Shown here: positions 22,258-33,557 of the stretch, piece after piece
How the letters are laid out: every line of letters begins with the position of its first letter
Position numbering within the stretch: position 1 is the stretch's first letter
Assembly: GCA_023362775.1 (NCBI GenBank)
Contig: JALMGJ010000001.1
Location: 90,584,501 to 90,648,500, forward strand
Direction of reading: 5' to 3'
DNA: 64,000 nucleotides
DNA from: Charina bottae
Lineage: Eukaryota > Chordata > Lepidosauria > Squamata > Charinaidae
Notes under the pieces: generated by a model
What the model was told of the DNA's origin: nothing
Database searches by the model: none
Seen by the model: the letters and a program-made list of their open reading frames with translations, nothing else
Position numbers and translations under genes: made by a program

Positions 22258-25109
22258 AGCTAACCCAACAGCAAGGTTTGCCCATTATGGTAAACTACAA
22301 AAAAAATCTAAGACATTAACGCCACCCAAGCTTATGATGTGGTACAGATGCATCTGCCAAATCTTTAATTAAATGTGTGTATTCCCAAACACGCTAGGTC
22401 TAGGACTAGTGCCTAATCGACTTTTTAGAAAGTGCACCTCTAATTACTGTATATACAACAGATACCCCTACTATTGCATGCCTCCTTACCCCTGTCATCA
22501 GCACAAAAAACACGGTGTACTATGAGAGCTGGAGGACCCCCAAAATGGAGTCCTGATCTGTGCAAGAGTCTTTGTGTGTAGGGTTCCCACTAGAGATGTC
22601 CACCCTCAAAGTCTCAGCATAAGTGGAAGGGCAAACAATACCATCCCCTTGTATGTTTTGTGGAGAGCAGAACTGTTAAGCGGTTGGGGCCGTGATTCTT
22701 TGTAGAAGAGCATGTAAACATCTCATTTATCTCATAAAGAGTTTTCTCAGCAAAGAATCAATTCATTTAAAAATATATATTTCATGAAGTTTACTACATA
22801 CTCAGGAGGCAATGATTCTATTTAAAAAGATACAGACAATATCCAGGGTAAGCCAACCGAAACAACTATTCAGTGTATCAATGATCTGAACCAGAGAAGT
22901 AAAATGATCTTGCCTGCATCTTCTGTCTCTGGTCTCCTGCTGTCTCAGTAGGAATTCCTCTTTCAGGGCCACTACCTGAAAACAGGTTCTGGTCTGCTTT
23001 CATTGACCCAGATGTGGATCTCCAGTGGGAAGATGGCCAGGAACTGCTCCAGGATTAACAACTCTAGAATCTGCTCTTTTGAATGCCTTTTTAAATTTCA
23101 GCCATCAACAGCAATGTTCTGAGAGCTGCTTGTAAGCCCTTTGAGGCCCCCCAGCATCCTGGAAGCAGAAATACCTAAAGTGTTGCCACTGTGTCAGGCA
23201 TCCCTTTCCATAATCCTCTTTCTATGATCTCGTTGGTTAAAAAAAACTGCTTAGCTTCCCCACCAAGGGCTGGCAGGAGTCTGGTTACTCACTCTTCCTT
23301 GGGCTATGGGCAGGCTTCAGCCACTTGCTCAAAAGAGACCAGGAAGGCCTTTGGATCACCCCATGGTGTGGACTCCTCTAGCAGCAGCAGAATCTCCTAA
23401 CTTGAGAGTGAGGATTCTACTATTTTCAGGAACCCCTGTTACTGGAGTGTACACTGGTGACATGTTCCCTTGCCATGTTGCTGTTTAACTTGTTCTTCCT
23501 GAATATCTTGCAAAAATGTGCAGATACTCTCAACTGGAATGACATGAGACGCTCTCTTGTTTCCTCCAATGCCTCTCCTAAAATGGTACCCCAGGTTATT
23601 TGTACCTCAATTTTCCTAAAAATAAATTTCTTTTTATCCTTTCTCCCCCCTGCCCTCTTGTTTTTTTCTTTCTTCTTTCTTTGTTCTTTTTATTCTGTAT
23701 TAGTTTGTATTAGTTTTTATGTTTTCTTTAAAACTTTTAATAAAATTTATATGAAAAAAAAATCATCCTTGGACCACCTTTTAAAGATAGTGGTGGATGA
23801 TAATAAACCTACCCTAAAATTGTCCTAAATTGATGCAATGGGCTTTACTTTACCCCTAGCAGAAAAAAGGAGAAAAAAATCAGTGTATGGAAAGAATCAG
23901 AGTCCATTTTGGTCTAATTATATGCAAATTATGCATACAGTGTGAATGTTTATTATTTGTGAAATTATACAGCTGTCATTAATTATACCCTTCCCCCCTC
24001 CAGTAAAGGAATGAGAATTTTTACCTGCTTTGCAAGTAAATAGAGATTACTGAGCATATATACAAATATATAATACTCTCTAAAATGCTCTGAAGTAAAA
24101 GTAAATTCAAATGTATTAACATTTATGATTATAGATCAGAAAACAACAAAAGTAAGGCAACACCAGCCACAATGCACAACTACCTCTTGCATTTTTTACA
24201 CTTTCCCTCTACTAATATTTAATACTGCAATAATCCCACTTGCAAATATTGGTGTGGTATAATGTTTGGAAAAAAATAAATAAAGGACCAATAACATTAG
24301 ATAATGGAAGCATAGATGAGGTTTGAAAAAACGAGCAGATTGTACTGGCAAAGAATATGTGTAGCATGATTCAAATGCTTCATTTCTCTCTCCACATCCC
24401 CCATCCTCAAATAAATACACACACACACACACCCCGGAGCCCTGCAGCCTGTATCAACTGCTGTCTGAACAGTCTCCAAGGTATACTTTATAATAATTTA
24501 GCCTGGCCATAACACCACATACCATGGAAGCTAGGTCAACTTTACCTACAAAAGAGTGCAGTCATCGAACTGGCTGAGCCACCAACCCAGAAGCACTCTA
24601 AGCTTTAAGGGGAAGAGCCGCCCGCTAAGAATTACATGCAAACTTCCTTCCTGAGCTGCAGATTTCCCACCCTGCCATCTGCCTGGACGTAGCTTCACTT
24701 TGCATGCCCCCCTCCAACCCTTTCTCGTGTTTCAACCGCCTCCCTCCGATAAAGCCAAGGTAAAAGAGGTCGATCTGTTTGTGATGGACATCCTGATAAT
24801 CTCCTTGCAGATTTTCGGCTAAGCTTTCCCCGTAGTCTCTACCTCTACAGGTGTTGAATAAAACACGAGGGACGGCAGCTTCAGAGACTATAAAATCCAC
24901 TAGTCATGGAATAGGAGAGAAGGGCCGGAGCCAGCTTTGCAAAGGTCCCCCCTTTCCACTACTACAGGCGCAGAGGAAGGAAAGCGGGTCCCTTCATACG
25001 AGCTGGGCTACGAGGGAAGGAGAAGCGGCTGCTTTTCGTGTCTTTCAGCACTGCTTCTCAGCCTCTTTCGGGTTTCCTCCTGGTGGGAAATCCCGCTCCC
25101 AACACTCAC
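22258..25109. other. Intron 1 of the zinc-finger gene, mostly featureless
   Basis: No exon was recognised. A patch at about 23277-23400 reads HSSLGYGQAS on the plus strand, resembling the 2447-3244 frame and perhaps a DIRS-like remnant. A short CA repeat lies near 24418-24432. Confidence 0.4.
24702..24781. repeat. Source of an 80-bp segment copied into a MITE
   Basis: This stretch, starting GCATGCCCC and ending ATCTGTTTG, matches 25663-25741 with about eight substitutions and one single-base indel. It lies in intron 1 of the zinc-finger gene. The second copy sits precisely in the loop of a family A MITE. Confidence 0.88.
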
Positions 25110-25260
25110 CCAGATCCGTCCAAGCCCTTTTCTCCCACCTTCGAGCTTGCAAAATCCAAGAGAAAAACCCCACTTCCCCTGGGTCTCTCAGGAAACCTTG
25201 CTTGCATTTTCAAAACCCAGCTTCCGGGGCGGGTCTAACGAAGGAAGAGCCAATAGCAGA
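25110..25260 (-). promoter_or_regulatory. Probable promoter and non-coding exon 1 of the zinc-finger gene
   Basis: Reading the minus strand there is an ATTGG (inverted CCAAT) at 25254-25250, a GC box CCCGCCCC at 25233-25226 overlapping an ETS-like CCGGAAG at 25227-25221. About 110 bases on is a perfect donor G|GTGAGT after 25110. The order CCAAT, GC box, ETS, then a spliced leader fits a TATA-less housekeeping-type promoter. The start site is probably within 25130-25220, but cannot be fixed from sequence. Confidence 0.6.
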
Positions 25261-25601
25261 GAGACAAAAAGAAAGCGGCTTTGCTCATTTGCCTGGATAG
25301 GAAATGGCTGGGTTCGTATCAGGAAAGTCGTTCTGAAAATTCCCCCCCACCAAAAGAACATTGTTAAGATGGTCCTCCCTCTCTTCAAAATAAGTAAAAC
25401 ATAATAATTAAAGAGTTCGGGCTGTACGAAACTCAAGTATTATTTTGTGTGAAGCCTTTTCTAAAAATGTAAAACGTTTTTGAAAGTATTTAAGGCAAAG
25501 CACAGCCTTGATCTTAGATAATATGAGAGCTGGTGGGGATGGGATCAGGGGGTCAGGTTACAACCACCTTGCAAGATAGACCAGTGCTTATACTACTGCC
25601 G

Positions 25602-25803
25602 CAGTGTTTCTCAACCTTGGCAACTTTTAAGATGTGTGGACTTCAACTCCCAGAATTCCCCAGCATGCCCCCTCCAACCATTTCTGGTGTTTCAACCACC
25701 TCCCTCAGATAAAGCCATGGCAAAAGAGATCGGTCTGTTTGGCTGGGGAATTCTGGGAGTTGAAGTCCAGACATCTTAAAGTTGCCAAGGGTGAGAAACA
25801 CTG
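25602..25803. mobile_element. hAT-type MITE, family A, carrying captured local DNA
   Basis: Left arm CAGTGTTTCTCAACCTTGG and the matching right arm are both present. The loop (25663-25741) is a copy of 24702-24781 instead of the usual short palindromic centre. GCATGC at the left junction is shared by the normal MITE centre and the source. No clear TSD. Confidence 0.88.
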
Positions 25804-25843
25804 GGTTAGAGTACAAACAATTTGCAACCCGGTTGATACCCAG

Positions 25844-26173
25844 CCAGCGGCGTGGTGGCTCAGCGGGTAAGACGCCAGGCTTGTCAATCGGAAGATCGCA
25901 AGTTCGGAGGTTCGAATCCCTAGCCCTGCGTGCGGAGTGAGCTCCCGCACTCGCCCCAGCTCTTGCCAACCTAGCAATTTGAAAGCATGCAAATACAAGT
26001 AGATTAATAGGTGGGTAGGTAACAGCGTTTCGCGCTTGTCATGCCGGCCACATGACCGCGGAATCGTCTTCGGACAACGCTGGCTCTTCGGCTAACAAAC
26101 GGAGATGAGCACTGGCCCCTAGAGTCGGACACGACTGCACAACTGGGCGGGGAGAACCTTTACCTTTTTTACC
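25844..26173 (+). mobile_element. Sauria-type tRNA-derived SINE
   Basis: The head has an A-box-like TGGCTCAGCGGGT and B box GGTTCGAATCC. The body contains 'gagtcggacacgactg' and the tail ends in ACCTTTACC repeats. Flanks repeat TGATACCCAG (25834-25843 and 26174-26183), a typical LINE-machinery TSD. The tail matches the type seen in BovB-mobilised SINEs of squamates. Confidence 0.88.
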
Positions 26174-26356
26174 TGATACCCAGGCAGGTCCTACATATCA
26201 GCGACCCATTCCATAGAAATAGGGACAGTAAGTGGTCTGTTGGCTCTGTATCTCCATTTAGTAACATAGAGCAATTGAAGAAGAGATTGAGGAAATTTGG
26301 CTGTACACATTAGCTCCTTGTAATTTTGGTCACCAAACCTGGGGGTGGGAGGTGGG

Positions 26357-26461
26357 AATCTATGTTTCTGCACTTACAGGGAGCTGAACAAGCATGCTGG
26401 CTGGGGAGTTCTGGGAGTTGAAGTCCACACATCTTAAAGTTGCCAGGGTTGAGAAACACTG
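26357..26461. mobile_element. Family A MITE, right half with extended loop
   Basis: Only the right arm remains, preceded by a loop containing 'tatgtttctgcactta'. The same loop in reverse orientation occurs in the copies at 46809 and 50847. Confidence 0.8.
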
Positions 26462-27529
26462 GACTATGGTATTGCAGTACACCATGATATTGCATTGGAG
26501 AAAAGGGTGTAGAGCAGTAATCCATGGTTCGAACTGCAGGGTGAGGGGAGGCAATGAAAGTGCCACCCCAATGAGGTAGACCAGACTAAGAAACCTATAC
26601 TATATAGGTTAGAACTGCTTTTACTGATACAGCTTCAGTAACAGAATCTTGCAAGTCTGAATGTGCTTCCCCCTCCCTCCCTTTATCTTCGTGTGAACTA
26701 GGAAGGGGCTTGTCTGAAATGTTTTCTCAAGTTATTTTCTTGGCCCAGGCTCAAGCCCCTCTTATCAATTTCTGGCTCAGTAGCGGCTCTTCCACCTGTT
26801 CTTCAAGGCTATTCCCTCTTTCCTCTATATCAAGAGCCCTCCGATATGAGAACTGATCTATGCCAAGCCCAAGTCCTCATTTGGAATCTTGTCTCTATTA
26901 TGAACTCATCGGCTACATTCATACGATATACAAATTTCCCAAGATGGCGACCGGGAGCAGTTGCTAACCACTGCTCTGAGGGAGAGGATCCTGGTCTCCT
27001 TGAACCCTGCTTCCTGTTGGAGTCTGGAAGGTTAGAAAAAACACTCCAAGCAGCTAACGACAATCTTGCAGAGTAGAAGTGCCCATAAAAGACTTGCACA
27101 TACAGCTTAATTAACGTTCAGAAAATAAAACAGTCTTCACACCTTAGTTAGTTGAAGAAAAAATAAAGATAGCTTACATTTTTATTCAGTAGATCTTGGT
27201 TACAAGCAGTTTCATGGTAGAAAGGCTTAATCATCTCCGGTCTGCGTGCAAGCGAGATGTTTCGGACAAGACCCACATAGCCATGTGGCCCTCCTGTGTG
27301 GCATGTATGCTTAGGAAGAAGGGAAGTTGGAGAATGGCTTCTAGAGACCCAAGAAGGAGGAGGAAACAGGAAGCAGGTGGCCCAGGCACCTCCCACAAGC
27401 ACAGTAGAGATACGCTTCAGTAAAAAAAGTCCTCCCCTATGCTTGTGAGACAATGCTGAGTTGACTTCCGATAATCCTAACACTTCCCACCCCCTTTTTT
27501 GTCAGCGGGGAGTTTTGGGTAAGAGATTT
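26462..27529. other. No gene recognised
   Basis: Non-coding DNA with short incidental frames only. Confidence 0.45.
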
Positions 27530-29520
27530 TGTGGGTTCCTCGGCTTTTAATATATTTGCCAACACGTTGGAGACAACTGGACCCCCTCGGGTGGAGCGGC
27601 AGAGCGGAGGAGTTCAGTGGGCCTTTGCAGCAGCGGCGCATTCTGACGTGTCTCTCCTGTGGTCCCTGGCGAGCCTACTGCAGACCCTAGTGGACCCCCT
27701 GCAGTCCTTGGTGGACCCCAGTGAGCCCCTATTACCTTGGGCTGGACCCTCTGGGTGGAATGGTGGAGTGGCGGAGTGCGGCAGGCCCTTTGCGGCAGCG
27801 GCGGACTCCAGTGGGCCTTTGCGGCGTGTTTCTCCCATTGTCTCTGCGGACCCTGGCGGACCCTGGCGTACCCCCTGCAGTTCTCGGTGGACCCCGGTGA
27901 GCCCTACAGACCCCAGGATACCCTGGCCTCCTTGATAGACCTTGGCATCTTCGGCAGGGTGGAAGACCACGACGGGCCTCTGAGTGGAGTGGTGGAGCGC
28001 GGCGGGCCTTGGGGCGGCAGCGGACTCCAACTCCAATGGACCTCCGGTGGGCCTTGTGGTCTTTGATGATCTGTGGAGTGTGTTCTCTGGACCCCTTATC
28101 CATGGACTGGGGGGTGGTGGACTTAGGTGGGACGACGGGTCCTTGTATGGAGGACCGGCCCTGCGAACGTGGTGAGTCCTGGTGTTGTGGAGCAGAACTC
28201 AGCGGTGTGGCGGACTCTGACAGTGGCCTCACCCCGGACTTGGTTTTCTTGTCGGAGCAGTGGCAATGTGATCTGAGGGGAGAGTTAGATCTGTCCCCAT
28301 TGTCATGGTCGGATCATGTCCTGGTGGCCCTGAGATTCTCCTATGCTGCCCCACTCTGTAGGGAGGTAGGACCCACTCGATTGGTCCGCCCCCAGCAACT
28401 AATGGACCCAATGGGGTTTCAGAAGGAGCTGGGGGTTATACCAAAGGATCTACTGCATGGTCCAGCAGAGGTCCTGGCCGCAGCCTGGAATAGGGAGGCG
28501 GCCGGGGCCTTGGACAGGATTGCCCCTGTGTGGCCTCTCTTGCTCCATTCGAAGACCCATGGGGGTCTGAATGGGGAACAACAGGCTTTGACTGAACCCT
28601 GGTAAGATGGAGTGGCTGTGGGTTGATGGCTCCTCTGGATCTGGGAAGTTGTCATCTCTAGTTCTGGATGGGGTCGCACTACCCCATTCAAACACAGTGC
28701 GGAATCTGGGGGTCCTTCTGGACTCATGGCTCCTGCTCGAAGAGCACATGGCAATTGTGGCCAGAAGGGCCTTTGCGCAACTCCGTGTTGTACGCCAGCT
28801 ACGCCCTTTCCTGGACCGAGATGCCCTCCGTACAGTCACTCATGCCCTGGTCATCTCCCATATAGACTATTGCAATGCGCTCTACATGGGGCTATCCTTG
28901 AAGAGTATCCGGAAGCTTCAGCTGGTCCAGAATGCAGTTATTGGTGCCCCAAGATCGGCACATGTGACACCTCTGCTGCGCCAGCTGCACTGGGTGCCAG
29001 TATGCTTCTGGGTCCAATTCAAGGTGTTGGTTATCACCTTTAAAGCCCTACATGGCATGGGACCAGGTTACCTGAGGGACCGTCTCATCCCCATAACATC
29101 GAACCGTCCCACTCAGTCATGCAGAGAGGGCATGCTGCAGACCCCGTCGGTAAGGGAATTTCACTTGGTGGGGTCCAGGAGGCGGCCTTCTCTGCAGTGG
29201 CGCCCACCCTCTGGAACATTCTACCCCCAGAGGTGAGGCAGGCCCCCTTGCTCCCAGCCTTCTGGAAGAATTTGAAGACCTGGTTCTGCCGCCTCGCCCG
29301 GGATGGGAAGGGTAACAGTTCCACCTGGGGATGGCTGACGCCATAGAGTCCTCTTTTAAACATGATCTTATCGCCCCTTGGATTTTATATTTAACTTATT
29401 TTTTACTTGTATAGTGTTTGTATCGTATTGCATTGTATTTTATGCATTTTAATTGATTTCACTGTAAACCGCCCAGAGTCCCGGCTTTGGGGGAGATGGG
29501 CAGTGATAGAAATCGGAAAA
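27530..29520 (+). mobile_element. L2/CR1-clade LINE, doubly deleted
   Basis: The 5' third (27530-28200) is GC-rich with recurring 'gcctttgcggcagcggcgga' blocks. Then comes the end of an endonuclease domain (WSDH at 28307-28318). After a second loss comes the C-terminal part of a reverse transcriptase from about 28590 to 29236, with TVRNLGVLLDSWL, SHIDYCNALYMGL and LRQLHWVPV. The catalytic core of the reverse transcriptase is absent. The 3' end has 'gtaaaccgcccagagtcc' and runs into a microsatellite, as these LINEs often do. Non-autonomous. Confidence 0.82.
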
Positions 29521-29610
29521 TACATACATACATACATACATACGTACGTACGTACATACGTATGTACGTACATATGTACGTATGTACGTACGTACGTACA
29601 TACATACTGA
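29521..29610. repeat. (TACA)n/(GTAC)n microsatellite at the LINE 3' end
   Basis: Alternating TACA, TACG and GTAC units, self-complementary in part. Such arrays commonly grow from LINE 3' termini. Confidence 0.9.
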
Positions 29611-29729
29611 ATTGTAATATGCTTGATTTGGTTTTGGTTTAGCAGGTTGTGTGCACTCAACCATTGTAGTTTGCACCATACAGGTTTATGGCCAAGGAGA
29701 TCCAGATCCAGGTCCGCCCTCCTCCATTG

Positions 29730-29873
29730 AAGCCGCCTGATGACTTCAGGCCAGTTGCTCTCAGTTCAACCTATCTCGCAAGGTTGTTGTGAGAAAACAA
29801 TGGAGAGAGCTCTCTATTGGCTGCCTTGTATCCCAACGGTAGAATATAAATCTAATAAATAAAGATGTTCTTA
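29730..29873 (+). mobile_element. tRNA-SINE 3' portion
   Basis: Contains a decayed form of 'ggccagt..ctctcagttcaacctatctc' and 'aaggttgttgtgagaaaa', ending in AATAAATAAA. The same body is in the fuller SINE at 57418. Confidence 0.6.
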
Positions 29874-30489
29874 ACGCCAATTTCAATTAATTATATATTT
29901 AATTTATATTTCAAATTTAGTCAAAGAGCAAGATTTTGAAGGGTTCAGGGATTATGATCAAAGATTACCTGATTCTTAAGGTCCCTCACAATTAGACATT
30001 GCATGTGAAGTGTTTTGGGTGCCTGGAAGTAAAATTATTATCAGTACATGTAGTAATTATTTTTAAAGCCACAATCGAACACCTCCCGGAGAAAAATCAG
30101 GAGCCAATCTCCATGTTCAGACTCACAGCCTGCAAGACATAGAGGAAAGGAGTGGAGGATGCAAATCCAGACACCGGTTCTTCATTTGGAAATATTGAAT
30201 GGGTAGCCGAAGCGAAAAACCATTCGGGGGGAGGAGCCATCAGCAGCTGCCCTTCTTGCAGCTGAACCCTCCAAAGGCTCCTTTTCCAGTCTCTTCATAT
30301 GATCCAACTGGGTGGGTCCCGCACAGTCACTGTAGGTGAGGGGGTTATGGGGCTGCATAGAATCATTTTGCTGTCAAATGTCCTCCCCTCAAAAGATAAT
30401 AATAAAAAATTAACCTAACCTATATTTATCACTTGGAATTAGGCCTGTTACAAGTAGGAAAAAACTGACATTGTTTGAAGTCTCTTCTG

Positions 30490-30490
30490 G

Positions 30491-30541
<51 letters not shown>
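30490..30541. repeat. (TG)n microsatellite
   Basis: Pure TG dinucleotide repeat abutting a reverse-oriented SINE fragment (30541-30622). Confidence 0.95.
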
Positions 30542-30542
<1 letters not shown>

Positions 30543-30622
30543 GACTCCTGGCCAAGTCCCTGCAGTTTTCTTGGCAAGATTTCCAAAGTGGTTTGCTATT
30601 GCCCCCTTCCTAGGGCTGAGAG
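30541..30622 (-). mobile_element. tRNA-SINE 3' fragment
   Basis: 'ttgactcctgg...ttcttggcaagattt...gtggtttgctattgcc' matches the fuller reverse-oriented SINE at 32284. Confidence 0.65.
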
Positions 30623-30629
30623 GGCACAA

Positions 30630-30985
30630 GGATGGCCTCTTGAGAAGGGGGCGCACCACCGCCTCCTTCAAGCCAGGCAGTACCACCCCTCCCGCAAAGG
30701 TCCAAACCACTGCTTGGACCCAATCACATGCCACCTCCCGGGAGGCCTTGACCAACCAGGAGGGGCATGGGTCCAGGACACAGGTGGCCGAGCTCACAGC
30801 CACAAGGACCTTGTCCATTTCCTCAGGATCAACTGGCTCAAGCTCCTCCCAGATAACAGGGCTCAGACGTGTCTCAGTCACTTCCAAAGGACGCCCAGCC
30901 AGAGTCCAACTCTTTTTTGTGGCTCCGGGACCCCAGGAAATAAAGCCTGTGGCACCATGATAGGCCACTAGAATGGGCAGTGCCA
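30630..30985 (-). mobile_element. L2 LINE fragment (linker and N-terminal RT region)
   Basis: The minus strand reads LEPVDPEEMDKVLVAVS, then CVLDPCPSWLVKAS and VVLPGLKEAVVRPLLKRPS. This pattern (xLDPCPS, then AVVxPLLKRPS) precedes the catalytic core in L2-type reverse transcriptases. This part is missing from the L2 at 27530 but lies on the opposite strand, so it is a separate copy. Confidence 0.75.
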
Positions 30986-31225
30986 AAATGTTCCCTATGT
31001 TTGCGTGGTTTTTCCCCCCACGGGGGCGATATTTGGAGGAGTCTTAAGGTGCCCATTTTGATCCTAAACCCCAATAGGAAAAAGTGGCCTAGTTTGGGAC
31101 TGGAGTTCAGGATCTTAAGAAATGAAAAGCTTCTAAAATGCAGTAAGCTTTTAAGGCTTCCCTTCCAATCCAACCTAAGCTTAAAAAGCTTTAACATTTT
31201 CAGCCTCAATCACTGTTGGGGGCTG

Positions 31226-31274
31226 CAGATGGGTTGCTGGGTGGCTGCATGTGGGCCACCCAGCAACCCATCTG
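31226..31274. repeat. Perfect hairpin, 20-bp arms, 9-nt loop
   Basis: Left arm 31226-31245 and right arm 31255-31274 are exact reverse complements. No MITE termini flank it. Confidence 0.95.
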
Positions 31275-31279
31275 TTATG

Positions 31280-31320
31280 CTATATATCTGTTTCGTAGTG
31301 TACAGGAAACAGATATATAG
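31280..31320. repeat. Perfect hairpin, 15-bp arms, 11-nt loop
   Basis: Arms 31280-31294 (CTATATATCTGTTTC) and 31306-31320 are exact reverse complements. It starts five bases after the preceding hairpin. Confidence 0.95.
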
Positions 31321-31641
31321 ATGTACTGGTGCAGAAGTGGCCATAAAAATGGAAACTTTTATGATAACAAATTTGTTCACCTTTAAAACGCCTCAAGACC
31401 CTTTGTTTATTTACTATTGCTTGACTTCAATTGTAGGTTGTTGATTTCATACAGTTCCTGTTTCTATATGTACTACTACCCACTAGGGGGAAATGTTGGC
31501 CCAATTTTTCCTTCTCCTTAGTAGAAGACCAATTCTGTTTTCAGTCCCCAGATGGCAGAACCTGTTCTTCCAGCTTCCTATTCTCAAGGTTTAGTTGTAA
31601 AAGCCTATGGATACACCTGGGGGTTTGTGAAGTGAAATGGA

Positions 31642-31713
31642 AGCTCAACTTTTGGATGGCTTAATACTTTCCAACACCTAGTGGAAAGTGTTAAGCCATC
31701 CAAAAGCTGAGCT
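31642..31713. repeat. Near-perfect hairpin, 32-bp arms, 8-nt loop
   Basis: Arms 31642-31673 and 31682-31713 pair at 30 of 32 positions around ACACCTAG. The 72-nt length is in the range of a microRNA precursor, though the pairing is unusually complete. Confidence 0.93.
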
Positions 31714-31810
31714 TTCATTCATTCAGAACAAAGCCAAACACTACTTCTAGTGATCGCTAAGATATAGTTGTTTCTATAGGACTGAGTCTATCATCCATAT
31801 TAGTAAAGTA

Positions 31811-32100
31811 ATGGTAAAGGTTCCCCCGCACAGTTGTGTCCGACTCTAGGGGCTGGTGCTCATCTCCGTTTGTTAGCCGAAGAGCCAGCGCTGTCCGAAG
31901 ACGCTTCCACGGTCATGTGGCTGGCATGACGCACGCAGAATGCTGTTACCATCCCACTGAAGTGGTACCTATTTACCTACTTGCATTTGCATGCTTTCAA
32001 ATTGCTAGGTTGGCAAGAGCTGGGGCGAGTGTGGGAGCTCACTCTGTCACGCAGGGCTAGGGTCTCGAACCTCCAAATCTGTGACCTTCCGATCGACAGA
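31811..32100 (-). mobile_element. Sauria-type SINE, reverse orientation
   Basis: Starts on the plus strand with GGTAAAGGTTCCCCC and 'gttgtgtccgactctagg', the reverse of the tail seen at 26173. It continues to a decayed tRNA-like head with a B-box-like reverse complement near 32060. Confidence 0.85.
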
Positions 32101-32283
32101 GGTAATTTCATTGAATCCAATGGGACTTGAATAGACTTAGCTGTAACACTGGTGAGTCCTGAATTCCCCATACAGATGTTAAATATCCTGGACCAGACAC
32201 TGCCTCATATTTAAGCTCTATCACAGAGTTTCTGGGTCAATAAAGTCTGGTGGGTATTTGTTGATTTTTAGATAGATTTTTTT

Positions 32284-32512
32284 TTGTGCCTTCAAGTCAT
32301 TGTTGACTCCTGGTGACTGGACTAGTTCCTGCAATTTTTTTTGCAAGATTTTTTTGCAAGTGGTTTGCTGTTGCCTTCGTCCTATGGCTGAGAAAGAAAG
32401 ACTGGCCCAAAATCACCCAGCTGGCTTTGTGCTTAAGGCAGGATTTGAACTCACTCTTCCAGTTTCTAGCCTGGTGCCTTAAACTAGTGCACCAAACTGA
32501 CTCAGTTAGATA
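32284..32512 (-). mobile_element. tRNA-derived SINE, reverse orientation
   Basis: The minus strand reads 'ctagtttaaggcaccaggc' and 'gagttcaaatcctgcc' (A- and B-box-like), then 'gccagctgggtgattttggg'. The 3' body ends in a T-rich stretch on the plus strand. Confidence 0.75.
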
Positions 32513-32738
32513 GAAATAGAAAACTTAATAAGTTTAGCTGCTTTTTAAACATTGTGTGTATTTCTATGTATTATTGTGCTGTAAAAACAGCAGAATCTTA
32601 TTAAATGTCTACTCAGAAATAAATTGTACTGAATTTGATAATTTCCAGTAGGTAAGTATAAGGTTTTAGTATTTGATTATATTGTTTCAATGAGCATTTT
32701 GTATTGAATCTTAGTGGTTGCAATAGTATGCAACAATA

Positions 32739-33331
32739 AAGGTAGTCCTTGCTTACCGACCACTCATTCAGTGACCATTCAAAGTTGTAATGGTGCTGAA
32801 AGAGTGGTACTTACGACTGGTCCTCAAAATTCTGGCCATTGCATCACCCCTGCGGTCATGTGATCGCGATTTGCGCCTGGCATCCATCTCACAATTATGA
32901 TAGTTGCACTGCCCTGTGGTCACATGATCGCCATTTGCAACCTTCCCTGCTGACTTCCCACAAGCAAAGTCAATGGGGACGCCGGCAGAAAAGGTCACAA
33001 GTTGCTCCGGTAAGTCCTCCCAGCATTTTTTTTGCTTGTGCAGTGCCCTGCTTCCCCTGGACTCCCTTTGCTCTCACACAGCCTGCACTGGGCCTCCCGG
33101 GGCCTCCCCCAGCCCTCCACAGCACCCCCCTGTGGCACCCCCTGCTCCTTATCTGCCACTCCCACCTCTTCCCACTTAACAACCTGCACGTCTTGGGGTT
33201 ACGTCGGCAACTGGGTCTGCCGGGATTGTCATTGCTAAACGATGCGGTCATGTGACATTGCACTTTACAACCACATTGCTTAGCGACAGCAATCCCAGTC
33301 CCAATTGCCATTGTAACCTGAGGACTACCTG
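32739..33331. mobile_element. TA-flanked element, family C (593 bp)
   Basis: Termini AAGGTAGTCCTTGCTTACC and GAGGACTACCTG with TA on both flanks. Contains a C-rich insert at about 33040-33180. No coding function is visible. Confidence 0.65.
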
Positions 33332-33557
33332 TACAACAGTACTATGCACTGCATACTTTGAAGTATGCAGCTCTGGGTGCTATATAAGCAGAAAATTAAG
33401 GGGGAAATTGAGGGGAGGAGAAGATGGTAATAGTAATAGTAAAATAGGGTGGGGATAGGGAAGAACCAAGCAAATTATCTTGAACTGCTTGGAGGAAAGA
33501 TAAGAAAAAAACATAGTTGAGAGTACATTTTCTTCCAATTCATAGAACTGTATAGGC

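Noticed and set aside
24625..25404. Frames of 91-155 codons around the presumed promoter
   Set aside because: No good start, no domain and no phase-compatible neighbours. Better explained by the GC-rich promoter and leader of the zinc-finger gene.
25850..25925. tRNA gene with A and B boxes
   Set aside because: It is the head of a Sauria-type SINE: body, tail and TSD follow directly.
27531..28605. Possible novel protein gene in the GC-rich open frames
   Set aside because: Frames overlap on both strands with low-complexity composition, and the segment leads into L2 endonuclease and RT sequence, so it is LINE 5' region.
29403..29679. Open frames of Tyr/Val/His repeats
   Set aside because: Translation of the TACA/GTAC microsatellite in all frames.
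30429..30971. Frames of 154-185 codons around the TG repeat
   Set aside because: They are produced by the dinucleotide repeat joined to an L2 fragment. Only the minus-strand L2-like part (30630-30985) has protein similarity.
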